This document shows positions 8,604 through 16,525 of a DNA stretch of 64,000 bases, one piece after another. Within the stretch, counting starts at the first letter, position 1. Each line of letters starts with the position of its first letter. A program made the position numbers and the translations under genes. The notes beneath the pieces are model-generated. The model was not told where the DNA came from. It saw only the letters and a program-made list of their open reading frames with translations, and searched no databases. The stretch lies in contig NZ_JAJISB010000022.1 of the NCBI RefSeq assembly GCF_021245735.1, forward strand, positions 1 through 64,000, read 5' to 3'. The stretch comes from Brevibacillus daliensis (GTDB lineage Bacteria > Bacillota > Bacilli > Brevibacillales > Brevibacillaceae).

Positions 8604-9311
8604 ATGAAAACAGACCAAAGACCAACCGCACTCATGATCAAATACCTATATTCCTTATTAACACAGATACATCCCAAACCAGTCATCGAGATGAGCACCC
8701 TTACGTATGATGAGGCTAAGACCTGGATTGACACCCTAAAAAAACAAATAAAACAAAGAAACCAAAAAATGATAGGATCTAGCGAGCAATTCCTTGAAAA
8801 AGCAATTCGCTCCATTTCTACCACAGACAACAAAGAGCTTTATCAAATTGGAAATGAACTTAGTCTTCACTATTTTAATCGTCCTTGCAAGATTCCAATC
8901 GAATGGGATAAATCTCTCAAAAATGCGGCAGGATGCTTTCAATTTGATAAACGTAACCATAAACCGATTCGCATTGTGCAGAGTCTTTGGCAATACAATC
9001 AGTTTGGTGCACAGCATGTTATCGGCACACTAAAGCATGAATTAGCGCATTATCATCTGTTTATTCAGGAGAAACCATTTCATGATGCGGATATGGAGTT
9101 CAAACAAACATGCAGAAAAATCGGTGCTCCTCTGTTTGCCCTGGCTATGCAAGAAGGATATGAGACCTCTTGTTCAGTTTGTGGAGAATCTACCGGATTA
9201 GAAAAGAAGGAAAAAAAGAAGCTAGCAAGCCGTTGTTGCAAACAGCCACTAGATTTTGGGGAATATGTACTGATTTTACCGGATGGTAGCCGGATTGAGG
9301 TTATAAAGTGA
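8604..9311 (+). CDS. SprT-like zinc metalloprotein
   Basis: 235 aa. The zinc-protease motif HELAH lies near residue 148, within TLKHELAHYHL, and the C terminus has a Cys pair CSVCGE and a later CC, forming a zinc ribbon as in SprT. Compared with the bacterial SprT family (about 150 aa) it carries about 80 extra N-terminal residues that are basic and helical. Cellular targets of bacterial SprT proteins are poorly known; DNA-protein crosslink repair is the eukaryotic parallel. No ribosome site precedes the ATG, and a -10-like TACAAT lies 8 nt upstream, so a leaderless mRNA is possible. Confidence 0.85.
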   Translation: MKTDQRPTALMIKYLYSLLTQIHPKPVIEMSTLTYDEAKTWIDTLKKQIKQRNQKMIGSSEQFLEKAIRSISTTDNKELYQIGNELSLHYFNRPCKIPIEWDKSLKNAAGCFQFDKRNHKPIRIVQSLWQYNQFGAQHVIGTLKHELAHYHLFIQEKPFHDADMEFKQTCRKIGAPLFALAMQEGYETSCSVCGESTGLEKKEKKKLASRCCKQPLDFGEYVLILPDGSRIEVIK

Positions 9312-9342
9312 TTACTTTTTGAGAGGGGATTCTTTACCTTAT

Positions 9343-9430
9343 ACTTCTTCGAAAAACTTCAATCGAAGTCTTTCGAAGAAGTTGGTTCCTCTTTAGCGGA
9401 TGTTTTTCATGCGTATAAGGAAGCGAGTCC
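9343..9430. repeat. Dispersed hairpin repeat, copy 2
   Basis: A nested hairpin (ACTTCTTCGAAA...TTTCGAAGAAGT, with ACTTC-AATC-GAAGT inside) is followed by the motif TTTTTCATGCGTATAAGGAAG at about 9404-9425. The same motif occurs near 4268-4290, and inverted at about 52692-52760 together with related flanking sequence. The hairpin also lies just after the SprT-like gene and could serve as its terminator. The remainder of 9311-9763 holds no gene I can support. Confidence 0.55.
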
Positions 9431-9763
9431 AGAAGTTTATATACAGTGAAAAAGGAGCAACCCGAATAAGGAATTTCCGTAAAAACTCTGATATTCCCCT
9501 TCCCTCACTTCGATTACCCAAATAAAATTACTATGAAAAATTAAACTATAAAAGTTGTACATCGCATTCTGATTTAGTTTTGTCACCAGAACCTAAGTTT
9601 GTATGCACATATTCTATATTTCTCTTTTGGGACTGAACTAATTAAAAGTGTGTAATTTCATCTAAGATAAAATAGATCTATGTTTACAATAAATTACATA
9701 AATGATAAAATTATTCACATGTGTCAGACAATATTTAATATTGTTGGGAAATGGGTGACTTTT

Positions 9764-11053
9764 ATGGATAATACTCAAGCCTTAAACCACGCTACAATAG
9801 GTGATACGATTCAAAAATATCGAAACAAAGTGAACATAAGCCTATCGTATTTAGCTGTTCAAACAGGCATAAGTAAGGGAGTTATCTCAAAAATCGAGAA
9901 CAATGAAACAAAACGGCCAGAATTACGTACGATTTTACCTCTCGCTGAGTTTCTTACCATCCCTCTATCAGAAGTTATTGAAGTGCTTTTGGAAGTTGAC
10001 CAAAGGCTTGATACAATTCGTGAGTTATTAAATGAAGCAATTAGCCTCTCCGACCTCTCCTTAGTTTCCAAAGTAGCTTTGCGTTTTTTAGAGTGTCCCA
10101 GTGAAGATGCCATAGTTCTAATCGATGACCTCTTTGAAACAGCGATGCAAGTATCACAAGAAGAAATAAAACTTGAACTCCTTAACACTGTAGTTAAATA
10201 TGCGAGAAGACATGGGATACAAATGTATTTAGCAAAAGGTTTGTATCATTCTTATTTAATTGAAAGAAATGATTTTAAACGATTAGAGCAAACGTACATG
10301 ATTGGACATGAGATGTTTCATTATACAAATTTTTTAACTCTTGAAGAAAAAGTGGATTTCTTTTTTCGTATGGCACTACATACTTACGTTATTAAGAAAT
10401 ATGAGGAGTGTATCAAATACACTGAAGCAAGTCTTTTGCTAGAAAAATCCTGTACTGAATTAAAAGCTAGAGCATACTTGGCAATGATAAATTCACATTC
10501 TCGATTAGGAAATTATGATGCGATTGAGAAGCACTTGGATGTGTTTGAAAACTTCAATTATGACTTCGTTAAAGAATCTACTATGATAACACGGGCTATT
10601 ACAAAGGTACGAAAAAAGGAATTTGATAAAGCTATTCCTATGTTGACAGAGAATATGGAGAAGCTTTCTAAAAACAATAAAATACACATGGCAAATGAGC
10701 TACTTGAAATATATCTTCAATTAGATCAAAAACAACCCTTCATTGATTTAATTGAAAAGGAAGAGGATATATTACCAGATAATCCAACCACTCCATATAA
10801 AATCTCTTCTGTTGGAAGATATTATCAGCAGAAAGGCTATTTTCAATTGATAAACGGCTTATTTGATGAAGGTGTCGACAGTTACATAAATAGCATATCT
10901 TTCTATGGAAGAATTAGCGCACTTATCGAAATCACGGACTGTTCCAGACAAATTTTTTCTATTTTTTCCAATAATTCAAAACAAATTGATTTTTTATATG
11001 TAAAAAGGCTTAACGAGGTGTATAATGGCATTATTAGCAATAATACCCATTAG
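9764..11053 (+). CDS. RRNPP-type quorum-sensing receptor (HTH + TPR), module 1
   Basis: 429 aa. Residues about 8-65 form an XRE-type helix-turn-helix (ISLSYLAVQTGISKGVISKIENNETKRP); the remaining ~360 residues are helical tetratricopeptide-like repeats. This HTH-plus-TPR layout and size is that of PlcR, NprR and AimR, cytoplasmic regulators whose TPR groove binds a short re-imported peptide. The ATG at 9764 is preceded by GGGTGA; a longer in-frame start at 9680 lacks a ribosome site. The next gene, 12 bp downstream, encodes a short secreted peptide, the expected cognate pheromone precursor. It is clearly paralogous to the receptor at 27.3 kb (shared IGD-I---R-KV-ISLS-LA and KRPEL). Target promoters are unknown; autoregulation of the pair is likely. 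Confidence 0.87.
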   Translation: MDNTQALNHATIGDTIQKYRNKVNISLSYLAVQTGISKGVISKIENNETKRPELRTILPLAEFLTIPLSEVIEVLLEVDQRLDTIRELLNEAISLSDLSLVSKVALRFLECPSEDAIVLIDDLFETAMQVSQEEIKLELLNTVVKYARRHGIQMYLAKGLYHSYLIERNDFKRLEQTYMIGHEMFHYTNFLTLEEKVDFFFRMALHTYVIKKYEECIKYTEASLLLEKSCTELKARAYLAMINSHSRLGNYDAIEKHLDVFENFNYDFVKESTMITRAITKVRKKEFDKAIPMLTENMEKLSKNNKIHMANELLEIYLQLDQKQPFIDLIEKEEDILPDNPTTPYKISSVGRYYQQKGYFQLINGLFDEGVDSYINSISFYGRISALIEITDCSRQIFSIFSNNSKQIDFLYVKRLNEVYNGIISNNTH

Positions 11054-11064
11054 GAGGGCTTTCA

Positions 11065-11202
11065 ATGCAAAAAATAATTGCAATGATGATATTATCATTA
11101 TGTTTGATAACAAGTATCCAATTATCAGCAGAAAAGAATGAAATAGCGAAGAGTTCAGTCTCACTAACAGTAACCACAAATGATGCTGATCCTGGTTGGT
11201 AA
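11065..11202 (+). CDS. Pre-pheromone peptide of RRNPP module 1
   Basis: 45 aa, with AGGAGGG 8 nt before the ATG. It has a lysine-containing N terminus, a hydrophobic core (IIAMMILSLCLITSIQL) and a signal-peptidase-like site after LSA, leaving a polar mature part that ends TNDADPGW. This is the build of PapR/NprX-type precursors: export, trimming outside, re-import of a C-terminal 5-8-mer by an oligopeptide permease, then binding to the receptor encoded just upstream. The active form is most likely within the last eight residues; its exact ends cannot be read from the sequence. Confidence 0.75.
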   Translation: MQKIIAMMILSLCLITSIQLSAEKNEIAKSSVSLTVTTNDADPGW

Positions 11203-11211
11203 AAACTATAA

Positions 11212-11240
11212 AAGGAACACTAATTTTATGTTCTTTTTTC
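11212..11240 (+). terminator. Terminator of RRNPP module 1
   Basis: AAAGGAACA pairs with TGTTCTTT (one bulged G) followed by a T run, 10 nt after the peptide stop. Confidence 0.65.
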
Positions 11241-11616
11241 ATTGATGAAAAAGTCCTCGTTGAAAAACGAGGACTTTGCTATGAGTAGAATCTATAATCA
11301 GCACATGTCCTCCTACTATTCGATTTTGAATAGCAAGGAGAACAATTTCATCAAAGATATCCTAGAAAATAGTAGTCTCTTTAAAACGATTACGGCGATT
11401 CTAACTAATCGTGGAGTGATCAGGGACTTTGCTGATAAAAGATAATCCAAAGAACCAGCGATATACCATATTGGTCTGAATTTCTCTTTCTAATTGACGT
11501 TCTGATCGGATACCGTAAAGGTATCCGATGAAAATTATCTTAAATAATAAAACAGGATCTACAGAAGGCCTGTAGTTGTCTTGACAGTAATAAGAACGAA
11601 GCATCTCAAACACCAT
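11241..11616 (-). pseudogene. IS1182-family transposase fragment
   Basis: The conceptual translation contains NYRPSVDPVLLFKIIFIGY, the conserved N-terminal domain of IS1182-type DDE transposases, then GIRSERQLEREI and VPDHSTIS. After a TAG where a Trp is expected it continues in frame as NRRNRFKETTIF, a second TAG, and DIFDEIVLLAIQN...DSTH. The catalytic Asp region DSTH is reached but nothing beyond it. At least two nonsense codons plus loss of about three quarters of the gene make it inactive. The terminal inverted repeats are not identifiable. Its 3' end runs into a perfect hairpin. Confidence 0.8.
11250..11277. terminator. Perfect 12-bp hairpin at the end of the transposase remnant
   Basis: AAAGTCCTCGTT, tetraloop GAAA, then AACGAGGACTTT. 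It could act as a terminator on either strand; the minus-strand product is followed by TTC-rich sequence. Confidence 0.6.
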
Positions 11617-11682
11617 CCCGTTACTATATACAAGAAAACTAACAAATTAACGCGGAGTCGTGTTAAAAAAAGAAGATTAAAA

Positions 11683-11708
11683 AGGCTGCTGAGGTTTCTC
11701 AGCAGCCT
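11683..11708 (-). terminator. Terminator of nirBD
   Basis: AGGCTGCTGAG pairs perfectly with CTCAGCAGCCT around a 4-nt loop, followed on the minus strand by TTTTTAAT. Confidence 0.9.
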
Positions 11709-11739
11709 GATGAAATCACCTTAATTGGCGCTTTCTTTT

Positions 11740-12141
11740 TTATAGTCCTGTGTGTTCGGATAAATATAAATCAATTTCTCTTTTTATCCAGTTGCTATAG
11801 TCTTTCACTTGATAAACCACGCTTACTTCCCCGTTCTCTACTTTTACATCAAACACCCGTGCGATCCCTTCGTCAGGCTCTTGTACACGCCCTGTAACTA
11901 AAGAGATTTTCCAATCGTACAAAGGATCAAAGATGAACTCGCCGGATACCATACCGTCTACCAGCGTCCCGCCCTTTGGATTAGGATTGCGATTTTCAAT
12001 GGCGTAGAATTTGTCTTCGTCGGTACGGAAAATAGCAATTTCCTCCCCGCAGAAGCGTACCAGTTTCCCTAAACGTTTTGGAAACTCAGCTATGTTGCCC
12101 ACCTTATGAAACACTACTATCTGATCTTCTACTAGAGACAT
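11740..12141 (-). CDS. nirD: Nitrite reductase [NAD(P)H] small subunit NirD
   Basis: 133 aa, a Rieske-like fold of the NirD type: LVRFCGEEIAIFRTDEDKFYAIENRNPN and EFIFDPLYDWKISLVTG align with the family, and the [2Fe-2S] Cys/His pairs of true Rieske proteins are absent, as is normal for NirD. It partners NirB in reducing nitrite to ammonium in the cytoplasm. Second gene of the operon, 28 bp after nirB, with AAAGGAG upstream of its ATG. Confidence 0.92.
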   Translation of the reverse strand: MSLVEDQIVVFHKVGNIAEFPKRLGKLVRFCGEEIAIFRTDEDKFYAIENRNPNPKGGTLVDGMVSGEFIFDPLYDWKISLVTGRVQEPDEGIARVFDVKVENGEVSVVYQVKDYSNWIKREIDLYLSEHTGL

Positions 12142-12169
12142 GTCTGGCTCCTTTCAGCTGTCGTACCAA

Positions 12170-14602
12170 TTAGCGATCGGCTACAACAGGCTCTCCATAC
12201 AGTTTTTGACGAGTTTCTTGATCATTGATGACTCGACTCCATGGTTCGTGTACATGTGCAAGTGCAGCTTCGATACGTGTCATGAGTCCTTTGCGGTTCT
12301 CTATATCGTCTACCACTGCTTTTTGGATACTTTCGAGACCGATACGCTCTACCCATTCAGACGTACGTTCTCCGTACTGTCCACTCTCACGATACATTTG
12401 CATAAACGCACCGCAGACTTCCATCAGTTCTTCATCCGTTTTCACTTTGCACAATAGATCAGCCATACGTGGTTTAATTCCACCGTTACCACCTACGTAG
12501 ATTTCCCAACCGCCATCGTTTCCTACTATACCAATATCTTTTGTGCATGCTTCCGCACAGCTACGCGGGCAACCGTTTACCGCCATCTTAAACTTCGCTG
12601 GGAAGTCAATTCGCTCAAATTTACGTTCAATCGCAATCCCTGTGTTTACGGAGTCTACCGTACCATAGCGGCAGTGTAGCTTTCCTACACACGTTTTAAC
12701 TGTACGCAGTGATTTCGCATAAGCGAAGCCAGATGGCATATCGAGTTCTTCCCACACTTTTGGCAAATCATCTTTTTTGATACCGAGAATGTCGATCCGT
12801 TGACCACCGGTTACTTTCAGCATATCTGCGTTGTATTTTTCAGCCACGTTTGCAATTTTACGAAGTTGTTCAACAGTAGTCATTCCTCCATACATACGTG
12901 GAACGACAGTAAATGTAGAATCTTTTTGAATATTTCCGTGCAGACGTTCGTTGACGAAGCGAGATTCGCGTTCATCCTCGTATTCACCTGGATACAACAT
13001 GTTCAGGTAGTAGTTTACAGCTGGACGACACTTCGAGCAGCCTTCAGGAGTAGCCCAATCTAGAACGTTCATTACTTCTTTAGTGGTGCGTAGACCCTTT
13101 TCTTGGATCGCTGCAACCAGCTCATCACGACTCAGTTTAGTACATCCACAGATCCCAGCTTTGTTTGCGGCCGGATCAAATTCATCACCCAATTGGTACT
13201 CAAGAATTTGGCCAACCAGTGGCTTACAACCACCACAAGAACGCGAAGCACCTGTTACGGCTTTTATCTCATCTACAGACATGCAGCCTTTGTCTTTTAT
13301 CGCAGAAACGATCATTCCTTTGGTAACACCCATACAGCCGCATACGATCTCATCATTGGACATCTCCGCAACTAGATTAGCACCACCCGATTCATTTCCT
13401 TGCGTACCCATGAACGAAGCGTAAATCTCTTCTGTCATCTCGGTTTGTGTACGAATCATTCTATCTAAGCGAGAAGAGTCACTTACATCACCAAACAATA
13501 CACCACCGACAATTACATTGTTGCGTAACATGATTTTTTTGTATAAGCCTTTGTAGCCGTCCTGCATACGGATGATGGTCAAATCTGGTTGATCCATGAA
13601 TTCTCCTGCAGAGAATACATCGACGCCGGAGACTTTAAGTTTGGTCGCGACGACAGAGCCTTCATATGGAGCTGACTCTGTTCCTACCAAGTGTTTAGCC
13701 AATATAGCGCCTTGTTCGTAGAGCGGAGCAACCAGGCCATAACATACGCCGCGGTGTTGGTTACACTCACCAACTGCATAAACCCCTGGAGCAGATGTAC
13801 GCATGTAGTCGTCCACTTCGATTCCGCGTCCACAGGTAATGTTACTTGCTTTTGCAACGTCGATGTTTGGAATAATTCCTGCAGCCATTACAACAAAATC
13901 CGCTTCAAGTTCGCTGCCATCTTTAAAACGCAAGCCTGTTACGCGGTTACCACCAAGCAATTCCGACGTCATTGTAGAGGTTAAGAATTTCAAGCCTTGT
14001 CGCTCTAATTCCGTTTGTAGCATACGTGCAGCTGTCGGATCGAGTTGACGTTCCATGAGATATTCAGCCAGATGAACAACTGTTACTTCCATACCAAGCT
14101 GGCACAAGCCTTTTGCAGCTTCCAGTCCTAGCAATCCCCCACCGATAACAGCAGCTTTCTTGTAGGTTTTCGCTGCTGAAAGCATCGCTTCACAGTCCGA
14201 AATGTCACGGAAGCCGACTACACCTTCTTTATCTACACCAGGAATTGGTAGGATGAACGGTTTGGAACCAGTCGCGATAATACAGGCATCATATGCTGTA
14301 ATCGTACCGTCTGTAGCATATACCAGCTTACTTGTAGTATCGATGCGTTCTACCGTTACACCTTTTTTTAATGTGATCCCATTCTCCTCATACCAAGAGA
14401 GGGGGTTAAGTATAATATCATCAATGGTTTTACTTCCTTCTAATACGTAAGACAACATAATTCGATTGTAGTTTGGGTATGGCTCACTGCCAAAGACAGT
14501 AATTTCATATTGGTCAGAAGCTTCCTTACCTACATGCTCAAGTGTGTTTACACCCGCCATCCCATTACCAATGACCACCAATTTTTTACGAATACCTGCC
14601 AA
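12170..14602 (-). CDS. nirB: Nitrite reductase [NAD(P)H] large subunit NirB
   Basis: 810 aa, normal length. N-terminal FAD/NAD(P) oxidoreductase domain (VVIGNGMAGVNTLEHVG; second Rossmann motif AAVIGGGLLGLEAAKGL), then two BFD-like [2Fe-2S] segments (CGCMGVTKG...SCGGC and CGCTKL...CSKC), a sulfite/nitrite reductase ferredoxin-like half domain, and the siroheme/[4Fe-4S] site, CVGKLHCRYGTVDS with NGCPRSCAEACTKD. It reduces nitrite by six electrons to ammonium using NAD(P)H. The start is TTG 14602 with GGAGGGAT at proper spacing. Transcription is probably oxygen- or nitrate-controlled through the Fnr-type site upstream. Confidence 0.95.
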   Translation of the reverse strand: MAGIRKKLVVIGNGMAGVNTLEHVGKEASDQYEITVFGSEPYPNYNRIMLSYVLEGSKTIDDIILNPLSWYEENGITLKKGVTVERIDTTSKLVYATDGTITAYDACIIATGSKPFILPIPGVDKEGVVGFRDISDCEAMLSAAKTYKKAAVIGGGLLGLEAAKGLCQLGMEVTVVHLAEYLMERQLDPTAARMLQTELERQGLKFLTSTMTSELLGGNRVTGLRFKDGSELEADFVVMAAGIIPNIDVAKASNITCGRGIEVDDYMRTSAPGVYAVGECNQHRGVCYGLVAPLYEQGAILAKHLVGTESAPYEGSVVATKLKVSGVDVFSAGEFMDQPDLTIIRMQDGYKGLYKKIMLRNNVIVGGVLFGDVSDSSRLDRMIRTQTEMTEEIYASFMGTQGNESGGANLVAEMSNDEIVCGCMGVTKGMIVSAIKDKGCMSVDEIKAVTGASRSCGGCKPLVGQILEYQLGDEFDPAANKAGICGCTKLSRDELVAAIQEKGLRTTKEVMNVLDWATPEGCSKCRPAVNYYLNMLYPGEYEDERESRFVNERLHGNIQKDSTFTVVPRMYGGMTTVEQLRKIANVAEKYNADMLKVTGGQRIDILGIKKDDLPKVWEELDMPSGFAYAKSLRTVKTCVGKLHCRYGTVDSVNTGIAIERKFERIDFPAKFKMAVNGCPRSCAEACTKDIGIVGNDGGWEIYVGGNGGIKPRMADLLCKVKTDEELMEVCGAFMQMYRESGQYGERTSEWVERIGLESIQKAVVDDIENRKGLMTRIEAALAHVHEPWSRVINDQETRQKLYGEPVVADR

Positions 14603-14700
14603 GTCCTATCCCTCCTCGCGAGACACAAACCCTTTTCACGAACGAACCTTGTTTGACACACACGACGTTCTAAATCGAGGGAATTGTCAAACAATAATCA

Positions 14701-14716
14701 TGTGAAATAATTCTCA
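14701..14716 (-). promoter_or_regulatory. Second, imperfect Fnr-like site within the nirB leader
   Basis: TGTGA-AATAAT-TCTCA differs from the TGTGA-N6-TCACA palindrome at one base and lies downstream of the proposed transcription start. Confidence 0.35.
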
Positions 14717-14816
14717 TAAGTATCTTCGCTAAATCGATCATTTCTTTTCATCAGTTTCTCGCCAGTTTCTCGTCCTCAAGGTTCTTCCTTACACGAGTGA
14801 TCCTGTTTACACCGTA

Positions 14817-14858
14817 AGTATAGCATGACAAAAAAGGAAGCATGTGATTAGAATCACA
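14817..14858 (-). promoter_or_regulatory. Fnr/Crp-type activator site and -10 box of nirBD
   Basis: TGTGATTAGAATCACA at 14843-14858 is a perfect TGTGA-N6-TCACA palindrome. Read on the minus strand, an extended -10 (TGCTATACT, hexamer at 14817-14822) lies so that the palindrome centre falls at about -41, the class II activation position. The predicted start is near 14810, giving a leader of about 200 nt before nirB. In Bacillales this operator is bound by Fnr under oxygen limitation; the regulator here is inferred. Confidence 0.75.
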
Positions 14859-15012
14859 TTTTTTGAATCTGTAATGGAGCAGGAATTTCTACATGGTTTA
14901 CTTCATGCGCTTTTCGAATACAAGCTAATGTGGCGTCTATTAAATCATTAGTAAACTCCACTTTTACTATTTTTTTGTTCCCTCTATGCACTCGATTTAC
15001 GAAAAAAGGCAT
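14854..15012 (-). CDS. Possible 52-aa ORF overlapping the nirB operator
   Basis: An open frame from ATG 15012 reads MPFFVNRVHRGNKKIVKVEF and ends LQIQKM; the amino-acid make-up is protein-like (VEFTNDLIDATLACIRKAHE), but there is no ribosome site and its stop codon lies within the Fnr palindrome. It may be a remnant of an older gene. Family unknown. Confidence 0.25.
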   Translation of the reverse strand: MPFFVNRVHRGNKKIVKVEFTNDLIDATLACIRKAHEVNHVEIPAPLQIQKM

Positions 15013-15070
15013 GGCTTGTTTGGTCCATTTTTATTGGAATAAGCATCTAGTCCTTCCTCAAATTGAAACA

Positions 15071-15094
15071 AGACCTCCTTATTGTAGGAGGTCT
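15071..15094 (-). terminator. Hairpin after the RlaP-type pseudogene
   Basis: AGACCTCC and GGAGGTCT form a perfect 8-bp stem with an 8-nt loop; on the minus strand a TTGTTTC stretch follows. Confidence 0.55.
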
Positions 15095-15247
15095 CTTACT
15101 TCACAGCTTTCTCTGTTGTGTGGTGGTTTTTCATCCTTATTGTAATAGAAGCCGTTTACTTTGCTACTCACGCTATCTACTTAAACACTTGATTCATTGT
15201 TTCAAAAAAATTGCTATAGACTTTACTATTCTTATCAAATTCTTCTT

Positions 15248-16024
15248 TTATTCGGAATCCCACACCATCTTCAAGTATTTACGATATAACTCATCGAGCC
15301 TTGCAGTTGGATCATCTATTTCACTGGCACAACTTTTAGCAAATTCAGTGAGATATTCAAACTTCTCCTCGATAAACTGATTCAACACGTTGATGCGCTT
15401 TTCATTATTTAGTTCTTCTCCAGCTATTTTTCTTCTTAGAAGCTCTAAAATTTCTGTCTTTATATCTGTATCACTCAATAAGTCATCCACCATTTCCTGA
15501 AACAGGATTGGAGGATTTGTATTGTATTTTTCTATCCACATACAAGCCAACAATGGGCGAAGAACATAGAAATATTTCTTGATTTTTACATACTCATCTT
15601 GTAAATAGTCTCTGTAGTTACCTTTAGCCATGTTCAAATAATGATGCAAGGAAGCCCTCGGAGAAAAAACCTGTTGCCTTACTTCTATCATTTCCTCCTT
15701 AAACCCATATGCATCATAATATACAATCTCAGAAATCAGCCATTCCAATAATGGTGGATTGGATTTTCTAAATAACTTAAGGGCTTTGCGAATGTCCCAA
15801 CCATTAATATCGAGAAGATTGTTAATAGGCACTTCTATTACATCTCTCTTGTCATCAATTGAAAGATACCAGTCAGGATGTCTAATATACACAAAGCGCA
15901 CGTCGTAATCACTGTCTTGTGAAGGAAAGCCCCATGCTCAACTACCAGATTCAACTGCAAATAAAATTTTGACTTTGTGGGATTGTTCAATTTTAACAAG
16001 CTCGTCTTTTATAATTTCTTTCAT
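15248..16024 (-). pseudogene. RlaP/YcgL-type nucleotidyltransferase interrupted by one nonsense codon
   Basis: From ATG 16024 (AGGTGG upstream) the frame reads MKEIIKDELVKIEQSHKV and ILFAVESGS, then a TGA at 15938-15940, then AWGFPSQDSDYDVRFVYIRHPDWYL and onward without further breaks to 15248. The family signature is G-S-R-x-W-G-F-x-S-x-x-S-D-Y-D-x-R, so the stop replaces exactly the conserved Arg (CGA to TGA is one transition). The Asp pair of the SDYD motif is intact. These polymerase-beta-fold proteins are putative nucleotidyltransferases of about 260 aa. The otherwise intact frame suggests a very recent mutation, a sequencing error, or readthrough. Confidence 0.85.
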
Positions 16025-16192
16025 TTCAATTCCACCTGTGCTCATTTTATAAATGTAATTTGACCATCATGATAGTCCTTTTTTTCGCCAAACATCTAAA
16101 TAATACCTATGATTGTGAACATAAGAGGACAGGAGATTCTGTGTAAGCTGAGTGTCCAATTAAATATCCTCCAAATAATTTCCTCGATTATA

Positions 16193-16489
16193 TTAACCTT
16201 TTTCCTCCACCAATTGAACATACTGACAAAGATAGAAGTACTTCTGCACAACACCATCTATCACTGTCTGGCTGTCCATTACATACCTTCTTCCTTCTGT
16301 AGCCATTCCTTCTAGTATACGTACTAAAAACATCATATCCAGATCTTTCGCACTTTCCATAAATCCATGTATTTCTTCAATATCTCGTTCATCAAGCTTC
16401 GCCAACCCCTTCAATAACAATCGCTCAGCCCAATCATTGATCTTCTCTACCAATTGATTTACAGCATCCACTCGTTCACCACGCTCCAC
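16193..16489 (-). CDS. 98-aa protein closing the MoxR-VWA operon
   Basis: 98 aa, largely alpha-helical and acidic, starting at GTG 16489 with AGAGGTG-like sequence overlapping. It lies 36 bp after the SWIM gene on the same strand, so is the last gene of that operon. No domain recognised and no membrane segment. It may be an accessory subunit of the system or an unrelated passenger. Confidence 0.6.
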   Translation of the reverse strand: MERGERVDAVNQLVEKINDWAERLLLKGLAKLDERDIEEIHGFMESAKDLDMMFLVRILEGMATEGRRYVMDSQTVIDGVVQKYFYLCQYVQLVEEKG

Positions 16490-16525
16490 CTCTATACGTC
16501 TAGCTCAGCCTTCCCCAAGCGCTAC

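Noticed and set aside
9764-11202. Phage arbitrium (AimR-AimP) system
   Set aside because: Layout fits, but there is no AimX or any phage gene in the window; a chromosomal RRNPP pair is simpler.
11242-11445. Plus-strand 67-aa frame
   Set aside because: It is the opposite strand of the IS1182 transposase remnant.
11401-11616. 71-aa frame as an independent gene
   Set aside because: Part of the interrupted transposase; sequence continues in frame beyond the stop.
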